A stretch of 14,149 nt of DNA, taken from the NCBI GenBank assembly GCA_016176745.1, contig JACOWO010000065.1:1-14149 (forward strand), in the 5' to 3' direction. The position numbers and the translations under genes were made by a program. Positions 1 through 6,657 of this stretch are shown here, piece after piece. The notes beneath the pieces are model-generated. The model saw only the letters and a program-made list of their open reading frames with translations, searched no databases and was not told where the DNA came from. The stretch's first letter is position 1; every line of letters starts with the position of its first letter. This DNA is from Nitrosopumilales archaeon (lineage in GTDB: Archaea; Thermoproteota; Nitrososphaeria; Nitrososphaerales; Nitrosopumilaceae).

Positions 1-71
1 CTTTTTCTTTTTCTTCTTATTGCCCTTTGATCAGCTTTTCTTAGGTGTTTTCCTTTTTTTCTTAATACCAT
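1..71 (-). CDS. 5' end of a small, highly basic protein (partial, runs off the left edge)
   Basis: On the minus strand an ATG at 71-69 opens a frame that stays open to the window edge, about 23 codons. It reads MVLRKKGKHLRKADQRAI and continues with more Arg and Lys. This charge pattern resembles a nucleic-acid-binding or ribosome-associated protein, but I do not recognise the family. Part of the Lys/Arg richness comes from the purine-rich strand, so the call is cautious. A TATA-like TTAACTAG lies roughly 25 nt upstream (about 94-100). The stop codon and most of the protein would lie left of position 1. Confidence 0.35.
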   Translation of the reverse strand, partial: MVLRKKGKHLRKADQRAIRRKRK

Positions 72-122
72 ATTAAAAAATCAAAGTCATCGCTAGTTAA
101 CTCTTGTGATTTACTATGAGTT

Positions 123-1304
123 CTACTGGACAGGAACTGTCATCACAAGATTTGGAGCAAGTGGCAACGTATCTTTAAGTGAGTTCCAAACGTATGTTTC
201 TACTTTATACTCACCTGTAGAATCTGGCATCCAAGATTGAGAAACTTGAAGTGTTTGATTTGCTGAAAGTTCGCCTTGAATCCAAGAGATTTCCATTGTA
301 ATGTCTTCTTGATTTTTGATCTGAATTATGTAGACAAATGGTTGCTCAAAGTTTTGATTGTTATGAACAGTTCCAACAATTTGAAATGAGCTTTCTGCCC
401 GTATTTCTTGTACTGGGTTTCCTGAACGATCCGCTAAGTAAACATCAGATAGGTCTGCTCTTTCTAAAAGTGGAATAGATGATTCTAGTTTTGATTCTGA
501 AGTAATATCAAGTGTGTCTTGAATGCTGTAGGGCAAAGGCAGTGTAGTGTCTTTATATTTTGCATGAATTGAATCCCCCGTAACTGCAAATAGTCGTTGT
601 CCACTAGATTCCTGGTTTGATGAAAACGAAAATGCCCCTTCAAATATTCCCGAAGTATCACTTGTTTCAATTGCATTAACTTTAATTCCTGCAGAATCTG
701 AATCGGAGCTAACCTCAACAACTAAAGTATCTACTATCTCAGGATTGAGGTTCATGTCTTGATCTATTACTCGTACTGTTGCAGTGCTGTCAATAAAATA
801 GTGATCACTATCAAATTCAATTTTACCTTCATTCCAGCTTATCTGGGCAGACTTTGTCAATACCACACCATCTGCAAATTCAAAAGATAGAGTAATCTTG
901 TCATCTCGCGTAACTTCCAAAAGACCATCACTTGGTCCACTGCCTGAGGTTCTTGGATTTGTGTCTTTTTTACTGTCACCGTTGACATCATGTAAGAATC
1001 CTGTAAGTGTTATTTCGCCCCTAAAGATTCCGCTATCTGGCTCTGTTTCAGTTAATGTGTATGGTTCAATGGAACGCTCCCCAGTTGAAATTTTGATGAA
1101 TCGTCCTTCGTGATTTCCTATTGTGTCAATTCCATTTGTATTTTCATTCCAACTAGGTGCAATTATTGTAATTCTCACCTTATCAGTCCAAGTATAGGTG
1201 TCTTTATCAAAAATTATTGGTGCATATGGGTTATCATAATCTGGTATTGGTTCCTGTGCAAACGCTGGAAAAAACAGTAAGAAAAGTAAGAAAGGGATCA
1301 ACAA
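123..1304 (-). CDS. Secreted protein with two repeated beta-sandwich domains (S-layer-like surface protein)
   Basis: A 393-residue exported protein of unknown exact function. The first 16 residues form a hydrophobic signal peptide ending AFA, followed by QEP, a good cleavage site; there is no Lys or Arg before the hydrophobic core, which is unusual. Two segments share a repeat: 'FDKDTYTWTDKVRI' then 'PDSGIFRGEI' (about residues 33-97), and 'FDSDHYFIDSTATVRV' then 'DTSGIFEGAF' (about 163-226). This pattern is common in thaumarchaeal cell-surface proteins. A third beta-rich domain (about 280-393, 'FQIVGTVHNNQNFEQPF') resembles an Ig-like accessory domain. There is no C-terminal anchor. The start is TTG at 1304-1302, directly after an in-frame TAG. 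A TATA box centred 26 nt upstream supports a leaderless TTG start. An ATG at 1315-1313 is out of frame. Confidence 0.8.
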   Translation of the reverse strand: MLIPFLLFLLFFPAFAQEPIPDYDNPYAPIIFDKDTYTWTDKVRITIIAPSWNENTNGIDTIGNHEGRFIKISTGERSIEPYTLTETEPDSGIFRGEITLTGFLHDVNGDSKKDTNPRTSGSGPSDGLLEVTRDDKITLSFEFADGVVLTKSAQISWNEGKIEFDSDHYFIDSTATVRVIDQDMNLNPEIVDTLVVEVSSDSDSAGIKVNAIETSDTSGIFEGAFSFSSNQESSGQRLFAVTGDSIHAKYKDTTLPLPYSIQDTLDITSESKLESSIPLLERADLSDVYLADRSGNPVQEIRAESSFQIVGTVHNNQNFEQPFVYIIQIKNQEDITMEISWIQGELSANQTLQVSQSWMPDSTGEYKVETYVWNSLKDTLPLAPNLVMTVPVQ

Positions 1305-1326
1305 CTAATTGCCATCTTTTGCTTTA

Positions 1327-1334
1327 TTTATAAA
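1327..1334 (-). promoter_or_regulatory. TATA box for the secreted beta-domain protein
   Basis: TTTATAAA on the minus strand is centred at 1330.5, about 26 nt before the TTG start at 1304. That spacing puts the transcription start on or next to the start codon, so the message is probably leaderless. Confidence 0.55.
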
Positions 1335-1400
1335 AACTGGCCGGATTTTATTCGTATGACCAAATTGTTGTAAAATCCAATGGTATTCTTGGCAAAAGAA

Positions 1401-1410
1401 AGTTATTTTT
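1401..1410 (+). promoter_or_regulatory. TATA-like box for the DUF3892-like gene
   Basis: AGTTATTTTT lies about 20-26 nt before the ATG at 1428, in an AT-rich stretch between two divergent genes. The spacing suits a leaderless or nearly leaderless message. Confidence 0.4.
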
Positions 1411-1427
1411 ATCCTTGATTTTGAGTT

Positions 1428-1745
1428 ATGATTGTACCTAAAATGACAAAGTGGGCAGATTATCTGATTTCAGCTGTAAGATACAATGGAAATCATAGAA
1501 TTGCAAAGGTAATACAACATGAAGATAGAGATGGTACTGTTGGAGAAGGAATCGAAATAGAGCGTGCAGCAATCGCATCAAACATAAAAAGTGGCAAAAC
1601 ATACATGACTATCTATTCAGGGCCAAAAAACACATGGAGAATAGGTAAAAAGGTAAACACGTTCAGAGTTGATGGAGAGTATTGTATCAGAGTTGACAAT
1701 AACAAGGTGGATATTGACAACCTTGGCGAAGTTTTAGAATTTTAA
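1428..1745 (+). CDS. DUF3892-like small protein
   Basis: A 105-residue soluble protein without signal peptide or membrane segment. Residues about 10-30, ADYLISAVRYNGNHRIAKV, match the opening of the DUF3892 family (a predicted beta-rich domain of unknown function), and the following alternation of charged turns and short strands fits. The cellular role is unknown. ATG at 1428 is chosen because a TATA-like element sits about 23 nt upstream; ATG 1443 (MTKWADY) is the alternative and would lose five residues. It is divergent from the secreted protein on the left and convergent with the small protein on the right, with only 20 bases between stops. The family call rests on remembered motif shape, without a profile search. 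Confidence 0.7.
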   Translation: MIVPKMTKWADYLISAVRYNGNHRIAKVIQHEDRDGTVGEGIEIERAAIASNIKSGKTYMTIYSGPKNTWRIGKKVNTFRVDGEYCIRVDNNKVDIDNLGEVLEF

Positions 1746-1765
1746 AAAAAGTACTGGTTATTGAT

Positions 1766-2113
1766 TTATCGTAGTTGCCTGACTTTACTGACTATTTTGT
1801 TGTGATCAAAATTTGGTGCTGTAGTAACATATAACAAATGGTTTTTGCCTGCAGGCATAGTTATACGCTTGACCTTATCGTATTCAGCAACAACGTATTT
1901 GCATTGACCAAGCTTACGTGAGAGCTCTTTTCTTGTTTTCCATGCTCTAGCTGCAGCGGCAAGTGATTTCTTACTTTCATTTTTTGAGAGTTTACTTTTT
2001 ACTCTTTTTGGATGTACAGTGTAAACTAGTTTTCCGTTTTTGTCACAAATAGTCACAAATCGTACCGATTTACTTGTTTTCAGTATTTTTTCGCCTATTT
2101 TTCTAACTTCCAT
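1766..2113 (-). CDS. Thaumarchaeal small protein, DUF6659-like (paralogue 1)
   Basis: A 115-residue basic cytosolic protein. The layout is an N-terminal amphipathic helix (1-15), a strand pair 'VRFVTICDKNGKLVYTV' (17-33), a central helix (about 43-68), a strand motif 'KYVVAEYDKVKRITMP' (72-87), then 'NHLLYVTTAP' and a C-terminal helix. That alpha-beta order resembles Roadblock/LC7- or profilin-like small domains. The gene at 2231-2587 has the same layout and shared positions (KY-V-EY-KVK--T-P---HLL). I believe this corresponds to the archaeal family DUF6659, of unknown function. ATG at 2113 is preceded by CTTATCCAT about 26 nt upstream, a weak TATA-like element. It is more Lys/Arg rich than its paralogue. 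Confidence 0.7.
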   Translation of the reverse strand: MEVRKIGEKILKTSKSVRFVTICDKNGKLVYTVHPKRVKSKLSKNESKKSLAAAARAWKTRKELSRKLGQCKYVVAEYDKVKRITMPAGKNHLLYVTTAPNFDHNKIVSKVRQLR

Positions 2114-2230
2114 ATAAGATTAAGAAGTTCATAATGGATAAGTGTTTCTTGCCGAATTGAATTAATATTTACAATTAGAATCAGGTTAATTCTGTGTTGC
2201 TAGATATAAAATTAAAAACACAACAAATAG

Positions 2231-2587
2231 TTAGTTTTGTTTTATCAATCTGAAAGCATTTTCAATAATCTTGTCGCTAGGCATATTTGTTTCTGCACTT
2301 ATTAGCAAAAGATGCTTTTCATCAATAGGCAAAGTAAACTGTTTTACCTTCTCGTATTCGGTAACCGAATATTTTGCTTTTCCAATTCTATGAACAAGAT
2401 GTGTTCTTGTGTCCCATCTTTGCCCTGCATAAAATAACGACATTTGTACTTCATCTGGTGAAAGAAAACTTTCAATGTTTGGACGAAATCCGCCTGCTAT
2501 TTTCTCACCATAATTACTCAACACTACTACAAAACGTATGTTGTTGTCTGTTTTCATTAAATCGTTGCAGAGTTTTGTATAATCCAA
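2231..2587 (-). CDS. Thaumarchaeal small protein, DUF6659-like (paralogue 2)
   Basis: A 118-residue protein, paralogous to the gene at 1766-2113 and in the same orientation, 117 bases upstream of it. Shared elements are 'NIRFVVVLSNYGEKIAG' (strand pair), a central helix, 'KYSVTEYEKVKQFTLP' and 'KHLLLISAE'. Function is unknown; the alternation of strands and helices suggests a Roadblock/LC7- or profilin-like fold (inference). The start is TTG at 2587-2585, since no in-frame ATG occurs upstream. TTTTTATA at 2631-2624 would start transcription near 2601, and AGGCGAT at 2599-2593, one mismatch from the complement of this organism's 16S 3' end, lies 5 nt before the TTG. So this message probably has a short leader. 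Confidence 0.72.
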   Translation of the reverse strand: MDYTKLCNDLMKTDNNIRFVVVLSNYGEKIAGGFRPNIESFLSPDEVQMSLFYAGQRWDTRTHLVHRIGKAKYSVTEYEKVKQFTLPIDEKHLLLISAETNMPSDKIIENAFRLIKQN

Positions 2588-2623
2588 AAAATATCGCCTA
2601 TTTGTTTTCAGAGATAAATTTTC

Positions 2624-2631
2624 TATAAAAA
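2624..2631 (-). promoter_or_regulatory. TATA box for DUF6659-like paralogue 2
   Basis: TTTTTATA on the minus strand is centred at 2627.5. A start 26 nt downstream falls near 2601 and gives a leader of about 14 nt containing the Shine-Dalgarno-like AGGCGAT at 2599-2593. Confidence 0.45.
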
Positions 2632-2710
2632 GGTGATTGTTTGTTTTGTACTAGAATAGACTGTTATTTAAAAAAGTTTTGAATTTATTTTCAATAATTT
2701 TGAATACACA

Positions 2711-2718
2711 ATAAATAC
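2711..2718 (+). promoter_or_regulatory. TATA box for the DUF1059 gene
   Basis: ATAAATAC is centred at 2714.5, 25.5 nt before the ATG at 2740. The spacing predicts a leaderless message. Confidence 0.5.
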
Positions 2719-2739
2719 TAGAATAATCAAACAAGTAAC

Positions 2740-2913
2740 ATGACAAAAACTATCAAATGCTCTGATGTTGGTGTTGATTGTGATTGGTCAGATTCAGCAA
2801 ATACAGAAGAAGAATTAATGAAAAAAGTTCAAGTACATGCAAAAGAGCACGGATTCAATACTATACCACCAGAACTTCTTGCAAAAGTAAAGGCAAGTAT
2901 CAAAGAAAAATAA
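2740..2913 (+). CDS. DUF1059 small protein
   Basis: A 57-residue protein. The opening 'KCSDVGVDCDWSDSANTEEEL' pattern, then 'KVQVHAKEHGF' and 'IPPELLAKVKASIKEK', matches the DUF1059 family: a Cys (residue 7), the DVG-DC-W motif with Cys14, an acidic helix start, and a conserved H-K-HG motif (His33, His38). DUF1059 proteins are widespread small proteins of unknown function. The two Cys and two His could bind a metal, but this is inference. The start is fixed by a TATA box 25.5 nt upstream. The stop at 2911-2913 is 7 bases from the convergent stop of the tag gene, so the two transcripts must overlap or end very close together. Confidence 0.85.
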   Translation: MTKTIKCSDVGVDCDWSDSANTEEELMKKVQVHAKEHGFNTIPPELLAKVKASIKEK

Positions 2914-2920
2914 GTGCTTT

Positions 2921-3472
2921 TTACTTTTTTCGTGTAAAACAATCGATTAGATGATCATTTACAACACCAACAGACTGTAAAAAGGCATAACATATTGTAG
3001 ACCCAACAAAGCTGAATCCGCGATTTTTTAGATCTTTGCTTAATTTGTCGGATAACGGTGTTGAGGATGGAATATTTGTTAAATTTTTGTAGTTGTTAAT
3101 TATGGGTTTGTAGTCTACAAAGCCCCACAAGTATTTATCAAATGAGCCAAATTCCTTTTGAAGCTCAAGAAACCTTTTTGCGTTATTTATTGCAGATTTT
3201 ATCTTGAGTTTGTTTCGGATTATATCTGCGTTCTTTAGTAATTGTGAAATATTTTTTGTGCCATAGTTTGAAACTTTGTGTGGAATAAAATTATCAAATG
3301 CTTTGCGGTAGTTTTCTCTTCGTTTTAGTATAGTCAACCATGTAAGACCAGCTTGTGCACCTTCAAGTATTAACATCTCAAAGAGTTTTCTGTCATCATG
3401 TACTGGAATTCCCCATTCTTTGTCATGATATTCTATCATCAGGATGTCTTTTGCCCATCCACATCTATTCAT
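2921..3472 (-). CDS. tag: DNA-3-methyladenine glycosylase I
   Basis: A 183-residue base-excision repair enzyme that removes 3-methyladenine from alkylated DNA, leaving an abasic site. It aligns along its full length with the Tag family (E. coli Tag is 187 residues). Recognisable blocks are MNRCGW, YHDKEWG, 'LFEMLILEGAQAGLTWLTIL' (residues 30-49, holding the base-recognition Glu37), IIRNKLKI, 'SKDLKNRGFSFVGSTICYAF' and 'VNDHLIDC'. The four residues that form the structural zinc site in this family are present: Cys4, His16, His174 and Cys178. The ATG at 3472 gives the canonical N-terminus; the upstream promoter is not obvious. It stands alone, convergent with the DUF1059 gene. Such genes are often acquired from bacteria, but nothing here proves transfer. 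Confidence 0.95.
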   Translation of the reverse strand: MNRCGWAKDILMIEYHDKEWGIPVHDDRKLFEMLILEGAQAGLTWLTILKRRENYRKAFDNFIPHKVSNYGTKNISQLLKNADIIRNKLKIKSAINNAKRFLELQKEFGSFDKYLWGFVDYKPIINNYKNLTNIPSSTPLSDKLSKDLKNRGFSFVGSTICYAFLQSVGVVNDHLIDCFTRKK

Positions 3473-3549
3473 CTAAATCACTGTGGATATGAAATTTGAT
3501 GTTTTCAAATTTTATGGACTAGATTGTTGTATATTTATCTAAAAAATAG

Positions 3550-3565
3550 TTAAAAAGTTATAAAG
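3550..3565 (+). promoter_or_regulatory. TATA region for the PEFG-CTERM protein
   Basis: The stretch holds two TATA-like units, TTAAAAAG (3550-3557) and TTATAAAG (3558-3565). A start about 26 nt downstream of either lies between 3579 and 3590, which favours the TTG at 3584 or GTG at 3590 over the TTG at 3566. Confidence 0.45.
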
Positions 3566-3583
3566 TTGTACTGTGTTAGAGTT

Positions 3584-4498
3584 TTGAGCGTGACAACATT
3601 GAGATTTTTATTTTTTCCTATAGTTGTGATATTATTTGCGCTTACTATAATTTCTTCTCAAAATGTTTTTGGCGCCCCCCAACTTTCATCATGTCCAAGT
3701 TGTGTAATTATTCCTCCTGATGAAATTGAGTTTTACAAGAAAAATGTCCCATTAGTTATTTGGACAGATAATTTACTATATGATCATGATTCAATTGTAA
3801 CTGTAAATGGACATTCCAAATTAACTAACAGAGAACAGCCAATAACAATCACAGTTTTTGATCCGCTTGGCGGTGTTATTGAGGCACAACAGGTCATAGC
3901 TGATGAATTTGGTGACTTTAAAATAAGATTTAACACAAATGGAGCGTTTTGGTCTTCTGATGGAGAGTATATAATAAAAGCACAGATTAGCCAAGATATT
4001 CTTTTTAAAACAAAAATTGAGCTTGTGCCAGAATTGGGTGGAATTCCTCAATGTTCAACTTCTGAATTAACAACGCCGTCTGATACTGGTGCGACTTTTT
4101 GTATTCCGTTTACACGAACAGGTAAAATAACTTCAGTAGAAAGTTTTCTTGACACAAAATCAAAATCATTGATTCTTACATTAAGAGGAGCTACAAATTA
4201 TGATCCTCTTGTCATTGACTTGCCACGTTACATCCTTGATTCAAAATCAGGTACCAGTGATTCAAGTTTTGTTGTTCTAGTAGATGGTAACCAAATTGAA
4301 TATGAGGAATTGTTTACAACAGAAGATAATAGAAAAATATCTATAGCCGTTCCGCCTAGCCTAGAATCACAAATTGAAATAATTGGCACCCAAGTCATAC
4401 CAGAGTTTGGTCCTGTTGCTATTCTAGTCTTAATTTCTGCAATAGCTTCAGTTTTAGTATTGAATACAAAGAACATAGTACGAGTTCCTAGATTCTAA
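3584..4498 (+). CDS. Secreted surface protein with PEFG-CTERM archaeosortase signal
   Basis: A 304-residue exported protein. From TTG 3584 it begins with 'SVTTLRF' followed by a hydrophobic signal segment ending near NVFGA. The mature N-terminus has a CPSC motif and a 'PLVIWTDN' segment; residues about 70-135 look like a carbohydrate-binding-like or Ig-like beta-domain ('GHSKLTNREQPITITVFDP', 'DGEYIIKAQI'). The C-terminus has IPEFG (PEFG at about 273-276), a transmembrane stretch (PVAILVLISAIASVLVL) and a basic tail. This is the PEFG-CTERM tripartite signal known in Thaumarchaeota, predicted to be cut by a dedicated archaeosortase and attached to the membrane or cell surface. The frame is open back to TTG 3566, but the TATA position favours 3584 or 3590. 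The ligand is unknown. No archaeosortase gene lies in this window. Confidence 0.85.
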   Translation: MSVTTLRFLFFPIVVILFALTIISSQNVFGAPQLSSCPSCVIIPPDEIEFYKKNVPLVIWTDNLLYDHDSIVTVNGHSKLTNREQPITITVFDPLGGVIEAQQVIADEFGDFKIRFNTNGAFWSSDGEYIIKAQISQDILFKTKIELVPELGGIPQCSTSELTTPSDTGATFCIPFTRTGKITSVESFLDTKSKSLILTLRGATNYDPLVIDLPRYILDSKSGTSDSSFVVLVDGNQIEYEELFTTEDNRKISIAVPPSLESQIEIIGTQVIPEFGPVAILVLISAIASVLVLNTKNIVRVPRF

Positions 4499-4565
4499 AT
4501 TCACTAAACAAAATAACACATATTTGTAAAAATTATACAAAATTTTTTAGTTTTGCAAAATATTG

Positions 4566-4573
4566 CTTAAATA
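4566..4573 (+). promoter_or_regulatory. TATA box for the RAM-protein operon
   Basis: CTTAAATA is centred at 4569.5. A start about 26 nt downstream falls at 4596, exactly on the A of a six-codon mini-ORF (ATG at 4596, TAG at 4614-4616). A second TATA-like ACATAAATA at 4582-4590 would place the start past the Shine-Dalgarno at 4604-4609. Confidence 0.45.
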
Positions 4574-4603
4574 TTGTTTACACATAAATAATTGTATGAG
4601 CAT

Positions 4604-4609
4604 TGGAGG
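4604..4609 (+). promoter_or_regulatory. Shine-Dalgarno site ahead of a CTG start
   Basis: GGAGG is seen in TTGGAGGTTC and matches the complement of the 16S 3' end (CACCTCC) read in this same window. It sits 9 nt before the CTG at 4619 and inside the mini-ORF at 4596-4616. It is one of very few strong ribosome-binding sites in the window, where most genes look leaderless. Confidence 0.55.
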
Positions 4610-4618
4610 TTCATAGCT

Positions 4619-4858
4619 CTGGCAACAGCATATGTTTTGATCAACTGTGAACTGGGCGCTGAAGAAAATATCATATCTGAGCTAAAAAAAATTGAAGGCA
4701 TTAAAGAGGTTCATGGCACATTTGGAGCATATGATATTTTGGTAAAGGTAATGGCTGACAAAGTAGAACCTCTCAGAGAAATAATTACCTGGAAAATTCG
4801 TAAAATAGAAAAGATAAGATCAACTCTCACCTTGATGGCAATAGAAGGTCAAGAGTGA
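4619..4858 (+). CDS. Stand-alone Lrp/AsnC ligand-binding (RAM) domain protein
   Basis: A 79-residue protein made only of the RAM/ACT-like ligand-binding domain of Lrp/AsnC regulators. It starts 'ATAYVLINCELGAEENII' and has the usual 'VHGTFGAYDILVKV' core turn and 'TLTLMAIEG' end. No helix-turn-helix is present, so it cannot bind DNA alone; stand-alone RAM proteins are thought to bind amino acids or pair with full-length Lrp proteins. The frame is open back to TTG 4592, but 'YEHWRFIAL' is not family-like. The CTG at 4619, 9 nt after GGAGGT, gives the expected N-terminus and is my choice. The stop at 4858 is 12 bases before the ATG of a second RAM gene, so the two form an operon. Confidence 0.85.
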   Translation: MATAYVLINCELGAEENIISELKKIEGIKEVHGTFGAYDILVKVMADKVEPLREIITWKIRKIEKIRSTLTLMAIEGQE

Positions 4859-4870
4859 ACAAGGCGATTG

Positions 4871-5395
4871 ATGTCAAGGGCTTATGTTCTTATAAGTTGT
4901 GAACCAGGCTCTGATGATTACGTAGTTTCAAATCTTAAAGCAATATCAAGTGTAAAAAATGCTTATGGCACATTTGGCCTATATGATGTAATAGCACAAA
5001 TTGAGGCATCAAATGAAGCTGAGCTAAAAAATGAGCTCATGACGCGAATTAGAAAGATTGACAAGATTCAAGGAACAATAACTCTGATGGCTGAAGAAAG
5101 TACTGATGATTTAGCTGAAAGTTTTGCAAGAAATCGTGAGTTGCAAAAAGGAAAAAGTATGGCAGAAGCCTATATTATTATCCATACAGAGAAAGGAAAT
5201 CAATGCCAGATACTTTGTAGTATAGCTAAGATACCTGGAGTAGTTGAAGGTGACCTTGTTGTTGGCTATTATGAGGTCATTTGTAAAGTTGTGGCACCCA
5301 CCTACAATGACATAGGCGATGTTATCACAAAAAAGATACGAAAGCTAGCTGACATTAGTTCAACTGTAACACTTAATGTCATACCATCAAGATAA
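4871..5395 (+). CDS. Tandem double RAM-domain protein
   Basis: A 174-residue fusion of two Lrp/AsnC ligand-binding domains without a DNA-binding part. Domain 1 (about 1-80) starts 'SRAYVLISCEPGSDDYVV', with the turn 'AYGTFGLYDVIAQI' and end 'TITLMAEES'. A charged linker (80-97) follows. Domain 2 (about 98-174) starts 'AEAYIIIHTEKGNQCQIL', with turn 'VVGYYEVICKV' and end 'STVTLNVI'. Domain 2 is more diverged and carries two extra Cys in 'NQCQILCSI'. The start is ATG 4871, with TTG 4868 adjacent; AGGCGAT precedes it. It is co-transcribed with the single-RAM gene upstream. RAM domains work as dimers and octamers, so a fused pair plus a single domain could build a mixed ring (inference). Confidence 0.88.
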   Translation: MSRAYVLISCEPGSDDYVVSNLKAISSVKNAYGTFGLYDVIAQIEASNEAELKNELMTRIRKIDKIQGTITLMAEESTDDLAESFARNRELQKGKSMAEAYIIIHTEKGNQCQILCSIAKIPGVVEGDLVVGYYEVICKVVAPTYNDIGDVITKKIRKLADISSTVTLNVIPSR

Positions 5396-5422
5396 AATAA
5401 AATAAATAGAAAGTTTTGGAGT

Positions 5423-5977
5423 TTAGTTTGCAGCTACGACTTTCTTTGATCTTCTGTCAGCAAAGAACAGCACACCGCCGACAATTAGAATTATTATTCC
5501 AATAATTCCAGCGCCAAGTCCAGCTAAGGTGCCACCTACATTGCCTGTTTTTGCATCATTGCCAATGCCCATAAATGGAACATTGCCAACTATGGCATCT
5601 ACAGTAACCTCTTCAGAACCAGTGTTTTTTAGCTGAATAGTGTACTGTTCGCCTCGTGTCGCATCAAAGTTGCCAATATAGTCACCGTTGAATTGGTCTT
5701 TCCAAACAACTGTACCGGCACTATCGGATATAGAGCCTTGAACTGATACCTCAAATGGCTGTCCACGCATTAGTACAGAAACAGAGCCCCCTATTTGTGA
5801 GACCATTTCTGTTGTGTATTGCTCATCTGGTGCAATTGTGGCCTGTTTTATGACGAGGTTGTTTGATAGAAAGTCAGTTGCCAGCGTACTTGCATTAACT
5901 CCTAAAACTAGTGAGCCTGCTATCAGCGTACCTATGCCTACTAGCAGAACTATGTAACTTCGTTTTAGAGCTACCAT
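5423..5977 (-). CDS. Membrane-anchored protein with extracytoplasmic beta-domain
   Basis: A 184-residue protein with an N-terminal transmembrane or signal-anchor segment (about residues 7-27, SYIVLLVGIGTLIAGSLVLG) after basic residues K5-R6. An external domain follows (30-140) with beta features such as 'PFEVSVQGSISDSAG' and 'QYTIQLKNTGSEEVTVDAIV'. A Gly-rich second transmembrane segment ends 'IIGIIILIVGGVLFF' and is followed by a short basic cytoplasmic tail. The external part reminds me of Ig-like or GOLD-like (emp24-type) domains, but I do not recognise the family for certain. The ATG at 5977 is preferred over a TTG at 6034: it gives a classical signal-anchor start and a TATA-like TTTAAT lies near 6007. 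It is alone, convergent with the RAM operon. Confidence 0.78.
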   Translation of the reverse strand: MVALKRSYIVLLVGIGTLIAGSLVLGVNASTLATDFLSNNLVIKQATIAPDEQYTTEMVSQIGGSVSVLMRGQPFEVSVQGSISDSAGTVVWKDQFNGDYIGNFDATRGEQYTIQLKNTGSEEVTVDAIVGNVPFMGIGNDAKTGNVGGTLAGLGAGIIGIIILIVGGVLFFADRRSKKVVAAN

Positions 5978-6071
5978 GAATTCTTCCGTTTGTGAGCGCA
6001 TCATTAAATGATGCATTAGAAAATTGTTGATCAAATACTAAAATTGTCTTAGATTTTGAACTTGGCTATTT

Positions 6072-6602
6072 TCATTTTATTCTAGTATTTACCTTAATTA
6101 CATGGCTCATGCGGTATATGGCTGGGCATCTTTCCTCTGCGAGTTTTATGATGTCTTCAAGCTTTTTCCTGTCTCCGTCTTCACTTTCAGCCTCAATCTC
6201 AAAATCAATTCCCTCTGTAATTGGTTCGTCTGCCACATCGAATGTTTTTGCAAAATTAATTTTGCATTCTGTATTAACTGTAAGCTTTGTTAATTTGATT
6301 CCTTTTTGTGCTGCAATTCCAACAAACGTTCCAATAAAACATGACGTTATTCCTGCAATACAGTAAGCCATAGGACCTAACCTATTTCCCTGTCCTCCAA
6401 GAAACGAAGGCGAGTCAATTTCGATTGTTTCTTTTCCTTTTTCAAATGACAGTTCAGTTTTGAATTGGTATCCATTATTTGGATCAAAATTCCACTGGCC
6501 TTGTAGTTTGACAGGTTTTTTTAGCGTGTTTTTGTCTTTTTTACCATTTGTTATGGTTTGAGAAACTTTGTCCAAATCAACATTGTTTACAATGTTTGCC
6601 AC
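6072..6602 (-). CDS. OsmC-like protein (thiol peroxidase family)
   Basis: A 176-residue OsmC-family protein. This family reduces organic hydroperoxides with two cysteines, although many members have unknown substrates. The segment 'NRLGPMAYCIAGITSCFIGT' (73-92) corresponds to the family core; Cys88 in TSCFIGT is at the peroxidatic position (compare AACFIGA in Ohr), and Cys159 in RCPAIYR matches the resolving Cys of the CP-S motif. Cys81 and Cys113 are extra. An N-terminal extension (1-35, Lys-rich) precedes the first strand. The start is GTG at 6602-6600, with TTTATGTA about 24 nt upstream, suggesting its own leaderless promoter. It lies 55 bases downstream of the HTH-TRASH gene in the same orientation, so it may belong to the same thiol/metal neighbourhood. 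Confidence 0.88.
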   Translation of the reverse strand: MANIVNNVDLDKVSQTITNGKKDKNTLKKPVKLQGQWNFDPNNGYQFKTELSFEKGKETIEIDSPSFLGGQGNRLGPMAYCIAGITSCFIGTFVGIAAQKGIKLTKLTVNTECKINFAKTFDVADEPITEGIDFEIEAESEDGDRKKLEDIIKLAEERCPAIYRMSHVIKVNTRIK

Positions 6603-6621
6603 AACTATTTGTATACAAAAT

Positions 6622-6629
6622 TACATAAA
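6622..6629 (-). promoter_or_regulatory. TATA-like box for the OsmC-like gene
   Basis: TTTATGTA on the minus strand is centred about 24 nt before the GTG start at 6602, between the regulator stop and the OsmC-like start. Confidence 0.4.
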
Positions 6630-6657
6630 GATGTTATGTTATTTTTTTAATTTAGTT

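Noticed and set aside
898..1113. Plus-strand frame opposite the secreted beta-domain protein
   Set aside because: Antisense shadow of a repeat-containing coding sequence; no promoter or family.
6102..6366. Plus-strand frames opposite the OsmC-like gene
   Set aside because: They are complements of a well-supported family coding region.
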